This document shows, piece after piece, positions 17,233 through 24,133 of a stretch of DNA of 64,000 nucleotides; position 1 is the first letter of the stretch, and the number at the start of each line of letters is the position of its first letter. This DNA comes from a virus. Where the stretch lies: positions 1-64,000 of IMG/VR virus record IMGVR_UViG_3300011113_000652; one strand, given 5' to 3'. Made by a program: the position numbers and the translations under genes. The notes under the pieces are model-generated. The model was given only the letters and a program-made list of their open reading frames with translations, was not told the DNA's origin and ran no database searches.

Positions 17233-17321
17233 ACATATTAAAAAACATTCCCTGGGCGACCATTGGGGCCCTGGCAGTATTTGTGGCCATGGGCATTGTG
17301 GCTCACTTGTTTGGTAAATGA
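17229..17321 (+). CDS. 30-aa single-pass membrane microprotein
   Basis: ATGA overlap with the preceding microprotein. Basic N-terminus (K5), then a hydrophobic helix W-A-T-I-G-A-L-A-V-F-V-A-M-G, ending F-G-K. Likely inner membrane with the N-terminus inside by the positive-inside rule. Confidence 0.5.
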   Translation: MNILKNIPWATIGALAVFVAMGIVAHLFGK

Positions 17322-17322
17322 A

Positions 17323-17391
17323 ATGGAACAAGATTACGGTTTCGCCATCGGTGTAGTTGTAGTAGCTATTGTGTTTTTGTTGGTTTTATAG
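17323..17391 (+). CDS. 22-aa membrane microprotein
   Basis: Starts 1 nt after the previous stop. Acidic start E-Q-D-Y followed by an uninterrupted hydrophobic stretch (G-V-V-V-V-A-I-V-F-L). Very short, accepted only because of the regular spacing of the series. Confidence 0.4.
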   Translation: MEQDYGFAIGVVVVAIVFLLVL

Positions 17392-17429
17392 TTTCCAATT
17401 TTGACCAAAATTGGTGGTAGGACGGCTCT

Positions 17430-17537
17430 ATGAATAAAATACAAGTTTTTACTTTAAGCACAGGACTCGTGGTCATGTGGCTCTTATACCGCTTCAGTCT
17501 GGAGGTATGGTGCTGGGCCTATGGAGTATTGTATTAG
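17430..17537 (+). CDS. 35-aa membrane microprotein
   Basis: ATG 17430; a GGTAGGA (17415-17421) lies upstream. Hydrophobic T-G-L-V-V-M-W-L-L-Y then aromatic V-W-C-W-A-Y. Last of the tiny-ORF series; its stop abuts the ssrA promoter. Confidence 0.45.
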   Translation: MNKIQVFTLSTGLVVMWLLYRFSLEVWCWAYGVLY

Positions 17538-17538
17538 G

Positions 17539-17567
17539 TTGACCAATAAATAACATTAAGTTATAAT
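17539..17567 (+). promoter_or_regulatory. sigma70-type promoter of ssrA
   Basis: TTGACC (17539-17544), 17-nt spacer, TATAAT (17562-17567). Expected start is about 17574, at the beginning of the tmRNA acceptor piece. Confidence 0.75.
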
Positions 17568-17573
17568 TTAAGA

Positions 17574-17830
17574 ATTGTTGTACATCCTTCCAAGTGAAGG
17601 CACTGTGGACCCGGGTTCGACCCCCGGATGCTCCACCTAAGTGTATAAGGTATATTTAGGTGGGGCATTATTTGGATTCGACATGGTGAGCTAGTGCGGA
17701 CGGCAACACAGTAGGCGATGACTGTAAATCAAGCAACTTTATTAAATGCAAACGCATCTAATGACGAGGTTTTTGCCTTAGCGGCATGATCTCCGGGGCA
17801 ACTATGCCTTGTCACCCAAACTAGTCTAAA
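17574..17830 (+). ncRNA. ssrA: circularly permuted (two-piece) tmRNA
   Basis: tmRNA with SmpB rescues stalled ribosomes. The 3' acceptor piece comes first: T stem CCGGG/CCCGG (17611-17627) and acceptor strand ATGCTCC (17628-17634) followed by ACC, with the final A not encoded. After a 24-nt intervening loop the 5' strand GGGGCAT (17662-17668) pairs with it over all 7 bp, followed by the universal G-G-A-T-T-C-G-A-C. The tag frame runs from resume codon GCA 17748 to TGA 17787-17789 and encodes ANASNDEVFALAA, ending in the ALAA degradation signal. Permuted order is known from alpha-/betaproteobacteria and cyanobacteria. The exact 5' and 3' ends are estimated. Confidence 0.9.
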
Positions 17831-17854
17831 AAGCCTGAGAAATCAGGCTTTTTT
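17831..17854 (+). terminator. intrinsic terminator of ssrA
   Basis: AAGCCTGA, a short GAAA loop and TCAGGCTT (8 bp) followed by a T run. Ends the tmRNA transcript. Confidence 0.85.
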
Positions 17855-17931
17855 GTTGGCCGCTAAGTAAAAACCACTAAATAAAGAGTTGGGTGATCGC
17901 CCAGCATTCTTTTAAAAGGAAAATCTCAAGC

Positions 17932-18672
17932 ATGAAAAAATTATTAATCGCATTAGCCTTGTCCGCTGGCTTTGTTGCCTCGGCTCAAGCTCAACTCACT
18001 GGCAATTTAGGTTTGACCAGCGACTACCGTTTCCGCGGTGTTAGCCAAACCCAAAATGCTCCTGCAGTTCAGGGCGGCATCGACTATGCACACAAGAGTG
18101 GTTTCTATGTTGGTAACTGGAACAGCTCGGTCTCTAGCCAAGTCTACACCAATGGTGCAGGCTTAGAAAGCGATCTCTATGCTGGTTACAAGAAAGAAAT
18201 CGTCAAGGGCATCACCGTTGACGTTGGTAGCTACAATTATTTCTATCCACGTGCAACCACTTCAGCAAAGACTGGTTCAAACTTTGACACCTACGAAGGC
18301 TACATCGGCCTAGGTTACAAAGACATCATCTCTGCCAAGTATAGCAGAACCTTAGGCGATGGCTACTTCGGTACAGCAAATGCCCAAGGCACAACCTATA
18401 TGCAAGCAGATGGTAAATTACCAGTTCCTGTGATCAAGAATCTGGCTGTTGTGGCACACTATGGTCGCACCAATGTGGCCAACAGCACAGCATATGATTA
18501 CAATGACATCAATGCTGGTTTTGTTTACAGTCTACCAAAGTCACTTGACTTGAGCGTGAAGTATTTTACCAATACTGGCACAACAAGAACTTTTGAAACT
18601 GCAAACACTGTGAGCGGTCAAAAGCTCTATAAGAATGCAGTGGTAGTGGGCTTGACAAAAACTTTTAATTAA
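17932..18672 (+). CDS. TorF-family (Gcw_chp) putative outer-membrane porin
   Basis: 246 aa from ATG 17932, chosen because a signal peptide begins there (M-K-K-L-L-I-A-L-A-L-S-A-G, cleavage after A-Q-A) and AAAAGGA precedes it. The mature start L-T-G-N-L-G-L-T-S-D-Y-R-F-R-G-V-S-Q is the signature of the TorF/Gcw_chp family of betaproteobacterial outer-membrane beta-barrels. Alternating strands fill the rest and the protein ends in Phe-Asn, with aromatic-rich last strands. It stands alone between two intrinsic terminators. An A-C-T-A-A-A-T-A box at 17876-17883 may be its late promoter. Probably acquired from a host. Confidence 0.85.
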   Translation: MKKLLIALALSAGFVASAQAQLTGNLGLTSDYRFRGVSQTQNAPAVQGGIDYAHKSGFYVGNWNSSVSSQVYTNGAGLESDLYAGYKKEIVKGITVDVGSYNYFYPRATTSAKTGSNFDTYEGYIGLGYKDIISAKYSRTLGDGYFGTANAQGTTYMQADGKLPVPVIKNLAVVAHYGRTNVANSTAYDYNDINAGFVYSLPKSLDLSVKYFTNTGTTRTFETANTVSGQKLYKNAVVVGLTKTFN

Positions 18673-18690
18673 TTTTTAAAAGTGATCCAA

Positions 18691-18715
18691 AAAAGGGCCT
18701 CCGGGCCCTTTTTTG
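18691..18715 (+). terminator. intrinsic terminator of the porin gene
   Basis: AAAAGGGCC, a TCC loop, GGGCCCTTTT and a T run, 18 nt after the porin stop. Isolates the porin as a single-gene unit. Confidence 0.85.
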
Positions 18716-18731
18716 TTCGCTAAGTATTTGC

Positions 18732-19577
18732 ATGATCGACATTGTCACTGTGGTATTTGATGAGGAGTTGCCTGTGTTGCGAGTGCAGGCACAGAGCATT
18801 GATCTTTTTTGCGAAGATCTCGGAATCAAAAATATCTATGTCATTGTCAATGACCAAGACAGTTTGGTACAGCAAATTGATACAGCATGGTGGGGCCAAT
18901 TCCAGGATCGAGTACGGATCTTGCCCAGATCCATGTTCAGCACCGACTACGTGGCGAATGGTTGGGTCAGCCAACAGGTGCTGAAGTTATTAGGTGCTGC
19001 TTTGAGCCACAATCATTGGAGCATGATCCTGGATGCAAAGACCTTGATCACCGATCGCATGTCAGCTGAAATGTTTGTGATCACGGACTGTCGGTCAACT
19101 CTGGGACGGTTTCCAATTCAGCCAGTATTTGAACCTGCAGCAAAGATTGCCGGTGATTTATTTGATATCAAGCTAGATCATGTGATTGCACCAGCTGGTG
19201 TACCATTCTTCTTTCATAACTTGACAGTGCGACAAATGATAGCAGAGATAGAAAATCGTACCGGACAGCATTTTCCTGAATGGTTCCAACAGCAAGGCAT
19301 GTTGACTGAATTCGTTTTGTATTCTGGATTCGTGCAATACAAGTACCAAACTCTCAACAGCATGTATCTTGGAACCAATACACAAAGATTATGCAACAAC
19401 GTCTGTCACAGTGAAGTAGACTTGGTTGATACAAAACTCAACTCGGTGCTTGACCAAAGATCAACGACCATGGGTGTGCATAGAAATGCCTGGTCGCGAT
19501 TGACATCGATACAACAACAGGCCTATGTGACCTATTTAGAGTCGCTGGGACTTGACCGAGCCGGCACGTTGCTATGA
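18732..19577 (+). CDS. DUF6492-like putative glycosyltransferase
   Basis: 281 aa. I-D-I-V-T-V-V-F-D at the start, V-S-Q-Q-V-L-K-L-L-G-A mid-domain and I-L-D-A-K-T-L near residue 102, where D-A-K stands at the DxD-like position. This pattern matches the DUF6492 group of predicted nucleotide-sugar transferases as I remember it. It heads a coupled trio with a LmbE-type deacetylase and an SGNH protein, which suits synthesis and trimming of one glycan. Confidence 0.6.
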   Translation: MIDIVTVVFDEELPVLRVQAQSIDLFCEDLGIKNIYVIVNDQDSLVQQIDTAWWGQFQDRVRILPRSMFSTDYVANGWVSQQVLKLLGAALSHNHWSMILDAKTLITDRMSAEMFVITDCRSTLGRFPIQPVFEPAAKIAGDLFDIKLDHVIAPAGVPFFFHNLTVRQMIAEIENRTGQHFPEWFQQQGMLTEFVLYSGFVQYKYQTLNSMYLGTNTQRLCNNVCHSEVDLVDTKLNSVLDQRSTTMGVHRNAWSRLTSIQQQAYVTYLESLGLDRAGTLL

Positions 19578-20080
19578 AGGCCATGGTCATGGTGGCACAC
19601 CCAGATGATTGTGTGATATTTGCCTACAGTTTCATACACAATCGGCCAGAATATTCCTGGACCATATGTTATCTAACCTATCGTGCCACGGACCCGCGTG
19701 GGCATGAATTGGCACAGTTTTGGCAACGCAGAAACATCTCTACCAAATTTTTAGGCTATCGAGATGATTGGCACGACATAGAAAACAAAAAAATCAGTTT
19801 TGATGAACAATCGGCCAGGTACGATATTCAGCAGGCCATGGCCGATCAGGATCTAGTGTTGACACACAATGAACATGGTGATTATGGTCACCTACATCAT
19901 GTGTTTGTACATGAATCCACAAAAAATCATCCGCATCGTGTAACTTTTGCTGGACCAGGACAAGGTACTATTAAATATGTTTTACCCTCAAATGCTTACA
20001 GCTTGGACGAATTACCTTTGCATCGTGACGTGGTGGAATCTTTCCATCCCAAAATCCACGTGAACGAATACACATTATGA
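19574..20080 (+). CDS. PIG-L/LmbE-family deacetylase
   Basis: 168 aa, ATGA overlap with the preceding gene. A-H-P-D-D near residue 8 is the zinc and catalytic motif, and H-G-D-Y-G-H-L-H-H supplies the distal zinc histidine. Shorter than typical members (220-270 aa), missing part of the C-terminal region. Family members remove acetyl groups from GlcNAc-type sugars, giving a free amine. Confidence 0.8.
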   Translation: MKAMVMVAHPDDCVIFAYSFIHNRPEYSWTICYLTYRATDPRGHELAQFWQRRNISTKFLGYRDDWHDIENKKISFDEQSARYDIQQAMADQDLVLTHNEHGDYGHLHHVFVHESTKNHPHRVTFAGPGQGTIKYVLPSNAYSLDELPLHRDVVESFHPKIHVNEYTL

Positions 20081-20913
20081 AAAAGAAATTAATGATAGCC
20101 GGGTGTAGTTTTAGTGCAACTTGCGTGACTCCAGACGGTACCAGCTGGAGTGAACAACTGGCCAACATGTTGGATTGGGATCTTGTAAACCTGGCCCGGC
20201 AAGGTTGCTCCAATGGTGGTGTGAGATTGCAGATCGAAGAGATACGCAGGCAACGTCCGGATTTTGCCATAATCACACCCACCTTCTGGGATCGCATGGA
20301 GATCCCAGCACGAGCAGCTCCATATGATTGGAGTCAGTCATCTGGTGGTTGGAGCCCTGCTTTGCAACAACATTTGCAGGATAGGAATGTGGAAAACGGC
20401 TATGATCGAAGTGCTGGCATTAACAATGTCAACTATGGCAACAACAATTACAGGATGATCTGTGAAACTATTTTTAGCATGACCGAAAACTATGATCATC
20501 CTTATAGATCTGGAAAAATAGACAAAATCACGCAACAGGCATTGAAATATTACATCGACAGCCTGTATGACAGCAACTGGAAAAAACAACAGGACGAGTG
20601 GATAATCAAAGAAGGTATCCTGCAACTGTATTTTGATGGAATACCGTTCATAGTCAGCCCAGATTTGTTGTGGCCGTTTGATCCCGAAGATAGCGAACAG
20701 TGGAGTCGGATTTTTCCTTCAATCTTGCCGGACCGGTATGTGCTACAAGACTGCGCAGAAAGTGTTTTGTCTATAAGTGGAAGCTACCCATTTCAAGGCA
20801 ACGATCCTGGTTATCATATGAATGTACAAGGACAAACCGTGGTGGCCAACAATCTTTTGGCCAGGATGCAACGAGATTTTGGAATACACCCAACACCGGT
20901 TGACACAGTATAA
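20077..20913 (+). CDS. SGNH-hydrolase-like protein
   Basis: 278 aa, ATGA overlap upstream. I-A-G-C-S-F-S block I, N-L-A-R-Q-G-C-S-N-G-G block II, T-P-T-F-W-D-R block III and G-Y-H-M-N-V near the C-terminus for the catalytic His. The Cys before Ser in block I is shared with the genes at 16071 and 33237, forming a G-C-S subgroup. Confidence 0.7.
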   Translation: MKKKLMIAGCSFSATCVTPDGTSWSEQLANMLDWDLVNLARQGCSNGGVRLQIEEIRRQRPDFAIITPTFWDRMEIPARAAPYDWSQSSGGWSPALQQHLQDRNVENGYDRSAGINNVNYGNNNYRMICETIFSMTENYDHPYRSGKIDKITQQALKYYIDSLYDSNWKKQQDEWIIKEGILQLYFDGIPFIVSPDLLWPFDPEDSEQWSRIFPSILPDRYVLQDCAESVLSISGSYPFQGNDPGYHMNVQGQTVVANNLLARMQRDFGIHPTPVDTV

Positions 20914-20928
20914 ATAAACCTATATAAT
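20900..20928 (+). promoter_or_regulatory. overlapping early-type and late-type promoters
   Basis: TTGACA (20900-20905), 17-nt spacer, TATAAT (20923-20928). The spacer contains a perfect TATAAATA (20909-20916). It could be read by host sigma70 early and by a T4-like late sigma later. Start expected near 20935. Confidence 0.7.
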
Positions 20929-20934
20929 ACTATT

Positions 20935-21096
20935 ATGTTGAATCGCAAAGTGATCTATCTTGTGCCACAACCCAATTTCTTAGGGAGTGCAAATCTATGG
21001 CTCATTTGTGAGGATAAAATTCAGGGTAGCGAATAGCGTTATTTTAAACTGCATATTCAAACCCTGGAACTAACAACTCCGGGGTTTTTTATTTTA
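20935..21096 (+). ncRNA. candidate small RNA with intrinsic terminator
   Basis: The unit runs from the promoter start to a 9-bp hairpin (AACCCTGGA/TCCGGGGTT, 21058-21087) followed by a T-rich tail, about 155 nt. It could also encode a leaderless 33-aa peptide (ATG 20935 to TAG 21036), which I do not recognise. The stop-to-terminator distance is short, so either reading is possible. Confidence 0.45.
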
Positions 21097-21111
21097 TAGA
21101 AAAAGGAAAAG

Positions 21112-21285
21112 ATGTCGATTGATTATACAAAATTAAACGATCAGATTGTGAAACAGGCTTGGGACTACCACACAGCTTTTTTGAACGAAGCACAGGTTCG
21201 CAAGCTGTTCCAGAACAAGATCGATCGTGCGGCCGCTATGATCCGGGCGCAGGAACAATTTAAGCGATTGAATCAAGAAGATTAA
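21112..21285 (+). CDS. small alpha-helical hypothetical protein
   Basis: 57 aa, start ATG 21112 behind AAAAAGGAAAA. Predominantly helical, charged and Ala/Gln-rich with no Cys, Gly or Pro (L-F-Q-N-K-I-D-R-A-A-A-M-I-R-A). It stands alone after the candidate sRNA terminator. Function unknown. Confidence 0.65.
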   Translation: MSIDYTKLNDQIVKQAWDYHTAFLNEAQVRKLFQNKIDRAAAMIRAQEQFKRLNQED

Positions 21286-21414
21286 TCGCTAAAGTGGTTA
21301 CAGGCAACGAGGGCCTGTGTCGCACTATAACCGACACAAACGGGCGGACTATCGGATGAAACTCCTTTTGTGGGGCGAAAAATGATAGCGTGTTTTACAA
21401 ACTGTAAATATGAC
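21286..21414 (+). other. structured non-coding leader
   Basis: 129 nt with no convincing ORF before the SGNH gene. It holds a hairpin ACAGGC/GCCTGT (21300-21318) enclosed by GGTTA/TAACC, then a G-rich stretch, and is closed at a distance by CGCTA/TAGCG. It could be a 5' UTR structure or a small RNA. No known riboswitch class was matched. Confidence 0.3.
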
Positions 21415-22191
21415 ATGACACAAAAATTCATATGGTGTGGAAGCAGTTGGGAAACCGGTGACGAACTTGAGTCACAGATATCCAAAAACCAGGTATGCCA
21501 ACATGTATATCCAAGTTTGGTCAGTGCATGGTTTGCTGTTGAATGTGTAAACGTCAGCGAGAATCATAGTGCTATACCGCAATTGATTTGGCAACTAAAG
21601 TCAATAGAAAATCAAATCTGTTCCGGTGACACAGTGTTTTTTTCCTTGCCGCCACCGCATTGGAGCATGTCGGTCGACCATACAGGTGCTGTAAACAGAA
21701 TTGGCCCTAATTTCCACTGTGATCCACGTGTCCATGCCAACAGTCAGCACTGGTATCGCTATTTCGATAACAAATATCAAAGAGCCTGGCAAAATGATAT
21801 CAGTATAGAATTTTTATCCAATTGGTGTCAGGTGCGTGGAGTGCATTGTTATTTTTATTCACAGGTCAATCACTATTATTCCATATATCTAAACGCAACT
21901 GTGAGTTGGCTACTGCCGCCATCGACATGCCTGGCGGAATTATTAGTTCCTGTCATTGACAACACGTTTTTCGAAATAGTAAACTCCGACCGTAGTTGGT
22001 TAACCGAATCGCAATGGCAAACACAAAAACCACTGATAGAAAAATACATTGCCCCCTGTTACTCCCATCCCAATTTGGCCGGGCACAAAAAAATTGCCAA
22101 AGAATTCATACGTTTGTTGTCTAAAAACTATAAATCAAAAGAACAATCGCGGGATAGAGAAACGGCATCTCGAGAGTCTCATAAGCTCTAG
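21415..22191 (+). CDS. SGNH-hydrolase-like protein overlapping a tRNA gene
   Basis: 258 aa from ATG 21415, aligned with the start of its paralogue at 62349-63071. W-C-G-S-S-W-E-T-G-D-E-L-E block I, L-P-P-P-H-W block III, and Y-S-H-P-N-L-A-G-H-K at the C-terminus with the catalytic His. The last ~14 codons run into the downstream tRNA and have no counterpart in the paralogue, so the natural end has probably drifted into the tRNA. Confidence 0.7.
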   Translation: MTQKFIWCGSSWETGDELESQISKNQVCQHVYPSLVSAWFAVECVNVSENHSAIPQLIWQLKSIENQICSGDTVFFSLPPPHWSMSVDHTGAVNRIGPNFHCDPRVHANSQHWYRYFDNKYQRAWQNDISIEFLSNWCQVRGVHCYFYSQVNHYYSIYLNATVSWLLPPSTCLAELLVPVIDNTFFEIVNSDRSWLTESQWQTQKPLIEKYIAPCYSHPNLAGHKKIAKEFIRLLSKNYKSKEQSRDRETASRESHKL

Positions 22192-22221
22192 TTCCTGGTT
22201 CGATTCCAGGTCCCGCAACCA
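22148..22221 (+). tRNA. initiator-like tRNA-fMet (CAT)
   Basis: 74 nt with encoded CCA. The acceptor stem has a C1 x A72 mismatch above six pairs, and the D stem has A11:T24; both are hallmarks of bacterial initiator tRNA. Anticodon loop CTCATAA. The three G:C pairs usual at the base of the anticodon stem are absent (AGAGT/GCTCT). T stem CCTGG/CCAGG. The 5' 44 nt are inside the SGNH reading frame. Confidence 0.85.
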
Positions 22222-22237
22222 ATTATGATCTAGCTGT

Positions 22238-22315
22238 AGTGAGGTGGCAGAGTGGCCCAATGCAAGGGACTGCAAATCCCTAAAGCCGTGAGTTCGAATC
22301 TCACCCTCACTTCCA
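22238..22315 (+). tRNA. tRNA-Cys (GCA)
   Basis: Acceptor AGTGAGG/CCTCACT, anticodon stem AGGGA/TCCCT with loop CTGCAAA, T stem GTGAG/CTCAC, discriminator T (standard for Cys) and encoded CCA. Confidence 0.88.
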
Positions 22316-22321
22316 AGTTTG

Positions 22322-22395
22322 GTCGGTCTGGTATAATGGCATTACAGCGGTCTCCAAAACCGTTAATTGGGGTTCGATTCCCTAGACCGGCGCCA
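22322..22395 (+). tRNA. tRNA-Trp (CCA)
   Basis: Acceptor GTCGGTC/GACCGGC with one wobble pair, anticodon loop CTCCAAA, discriminator G (standard for Trp) and encoded CCA. Only 6 nt after tRNA-Cys, so probably co-transcribed. Confidence 0.88.
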
Positions 22396-22397
22396 AA

Positions 22398-22426
22398 TTG
22401 ACCAGAAATGGACAATGTATTAAACT
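22398..22426 (+). promoter_or_regulatory. promoter of the phosphoesterase gene
   Basis: TTGACC (22398-22403), 17-nt spacer, TAAACT (22421-22426), then GTA. Same -10 variant as at 16869. Confidence 0.55.
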
Positions 22427-22456
22427 GTAGTATCAACTCAAAGAAAGGAGGCACGT

Positions 22457-23059
22457 ATGCCAGCAGTATTTTTAGTATCGGACACGCACTTTGGTCACGC
22501 TGGTGTATGTCGCTTTGTCCGTAACGATGGTGTGACAAAATTGCGTCCGTGGACTGATCCTGACGAAATGGATGAAGCCATGGTCAAAGCCTGGAATGAA
22601 CGGGTCCGGCCCACAGACAAGGTCTATCACTTGGGTGATGTTGTGATCAACCGCAAGAGTTTACCTATCATGAATAGACTCAATGGCGACAAGGTTCTTA
22701 TCCGTGGTAATCACGATATCTTCAAGGATGAGGACTACACACCTTACTTTCGTAGCCTGCGTGGATACCATGTGATGAACGGTATGATTTTGAGTCACAT
22801 TCCTGTTCATGCCGAAAGCCTGGGCCGTTTTGGTGTCAACATACACGGACACTTGCATGCCAACCGGGTAAAGCGGGCCCGTGGCGTTGACGCCCGCACA
22901 GGAGAAGTTTTGTACAGCGATGAAAATGATGTGCGTTATCACTGTGTTTGTGTGGAGCAAACCGATTTTGCACCCATCCTGTTTGAAGATGTGATCAAGC
23001 GCATCACAGCAGAAGGTGGCAAAATTGGTTTACAAAACGGCAACGGTACCATACTATAA
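22457..23059 (+). CDS. calcineurin-like metallophosphoesterase
   Basis: 200 aa, with an exceptionally strong AAAGGAGG 5 nt before ATG 22457. S-D-T-H-F-G-H (metal motif I), G-D-V-V mid-region, R-G-N-H-D (motif III), S-H-I-P-V-H and I-H-G-H-L-H (C-terminal metal histidines). A complete small phosphoesterase of the phage type; substrate unknown. Confidence 0.85.
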   Translation: MPAVFLVSDTHFGHAGVCRFVRNDGVTKLRPWTDPDEMDEAMVKAWNERVRPTDKVYHLGDVVINRKSLPIMNRLNGDKVLIRGNHDIFKDEDYTPYFRSLRGYHVMNGMILSHIPVHAESLGRFGVNIHGHLHANRVKRARGVDARTGEVLYSDENDVRYHCVCVEQTDFAPILFEDVIKRITAEGGKIGLQNGNGTIL

Positions 23060-23062
23060 ATA
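23055..23062 (+). promoter_or_regulatory. T4-like late promoter box TATAAATA
   Basis: Perfect match overlapping the stop codon of the phosphoesterase gene, 39 nt before ATG 23102. Best-placed late promoter in the window. Confidence 0.6.
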
Positions 23063-23101
23063 TTCCTACCTTGCCTGTATGCCACCAATTGGAGATTGCC
23101 G

Positions 23102-24088
23102 ATGCGAATTCTAGACCAAAATTTTGAAGGCGTGAAAGAGTTAGATCATGCTATTGCCAAAGATTTAGCACAGTATTTTGATTTTGACTTTGTAACAAAA
23201 AATATCAATGACTACCAACTTTGGTTTAATAATCTGAAAAAAATAGCGTTTCAAAATTTGGGTCTGGCTCATTCTGTGTTGCATAATCAAACTGCACATA
23301 ATTGTGTGGAAATTGCATTCAATGAAACTGCACTACCGGAATTTGATCGTTCCTACAGTCAGAACATTGCTGGGCACAGCTTTCTGACTTTGTCTTCGAA
23401 ATCCAAACACGATTCGATCAAATTCGATGGTAAACAATTGTCTGGAACAAAATATTGGATATCAAATGCCAAGGCAGCAGATTTTGTGGTGATGGCCTGT
23501 TTAAATTCTATCAGTAAAGTAAAAAAAATACACTACATTTTTATTGATCTAAAACTTGTAGAGCACAAAATCACCGGCGACGAATATCAACCACTTGGTA
23601 TGAATGTGGCAACTCCTTTCAATCTTGAACTAGATATTGACGTTCCAGAGCACTGGATTATTACCAATGATCACAATCGTGACGACTTTTACCTGGCATC
23701 ATATTTTCATAACTATGGTTTAATCTGCAATTATATTTCCTGCGCAAAAAAATTGTTGGCATTATGCAGGTCTCAAAATTATGATGTTGGTTATGAATTA
23801 GACAAACTAGAACTCAATTTAAAAATTTCAGAAACTTTGTTTGAACAAAGCATTGAAAAACTGTTTGATAAAAATACCAAGACAAAATTTTACTTTTTCA
23901 ACAATCAATATCAATTTGCAAGGAAAAATTTAATAGATGTCACAAAATTTTTTATTGAACTCGGTAGTTCATCCTTGTTGGATTCTAAATCACCTGCATC
24001 GCAGGTGGTGCGAGACAGTTTAATGATGACCTCACATTTGGTAAATCTTTACAATCACATGAATAATGCCATTACAAGATTTTTCTGA
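23102..24088 (+). CDS. acyl-CoA dehydrogenase-like flavoprotein
   Basis: 328 aa from ATG 23102 (GGAG 7 nt upstream; the in-frame TTG 23096 is rejected). F-D-G-K-Q-L-S-G-T-K-Y-W-I-S-N-A-K-A-A-D is the beta-domain signature of acyl-CoA dehydrogenases (G-T-K-x-W-I-T-N), and E-L-G-S-S-S-L-L followed by V-V-R-D-S matches the C-terminal helix bundle. Shorter than bacterial enzymes (~380 aa); no catalytic Glu is obvious at the usual place. AT-rich with many Asn/Lys, unlike its neighbours. It could act as an oxidase or N-hydroxylase, as some family members do. Confidence 0.65.
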   Translation: MRILDQNFEGVKELDHAIAKDLAQYFDFDFVTKNINDYQLWFNNLKKIAFQNLGLAHSVLHNQTAHNCVEIAFNETALPEFDRSYSQNIAGHSFLTLSSKSKHDSIKFDGKQLSGTKYWISNAKAADFVVMACLNSISKVKKIHYIFIDLKLVEHKITGDEYQPLGMNVATPFNLELDIDVPEHWIITNDHNRDDFYLASYFHNYGLICNYISCAKKLLALCRSQNYDVGYELDKLELNLKISETLFEQSIEKLFDKNTKTKFYFFNNQYQFARKNLIDVTKFFIELGSSSLLDSKSPASQVVRDSLMMTSHLVNLYNHMNNAITRFF

Positions 24089-24133
24089 GCAAAGTAGTCC
24101 ACATATCCACCTTTCAAATCGAACCGGTTATAT

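Noticed and set aside
17581-17637. Looked like the 3' half of a broken tRNA gene
   Set aside because: The missing 5' strand occurs 24 nt downstream, with the tmRNA signature and tag frame, so it is the acceptor piece of a permuted tmRNA.
17893-17931. Longer N-terminus for the porin
   Set aside because: The added 13 residues precede a perfect signal peptide and would block it; ATG 17932 has a ribosome site.
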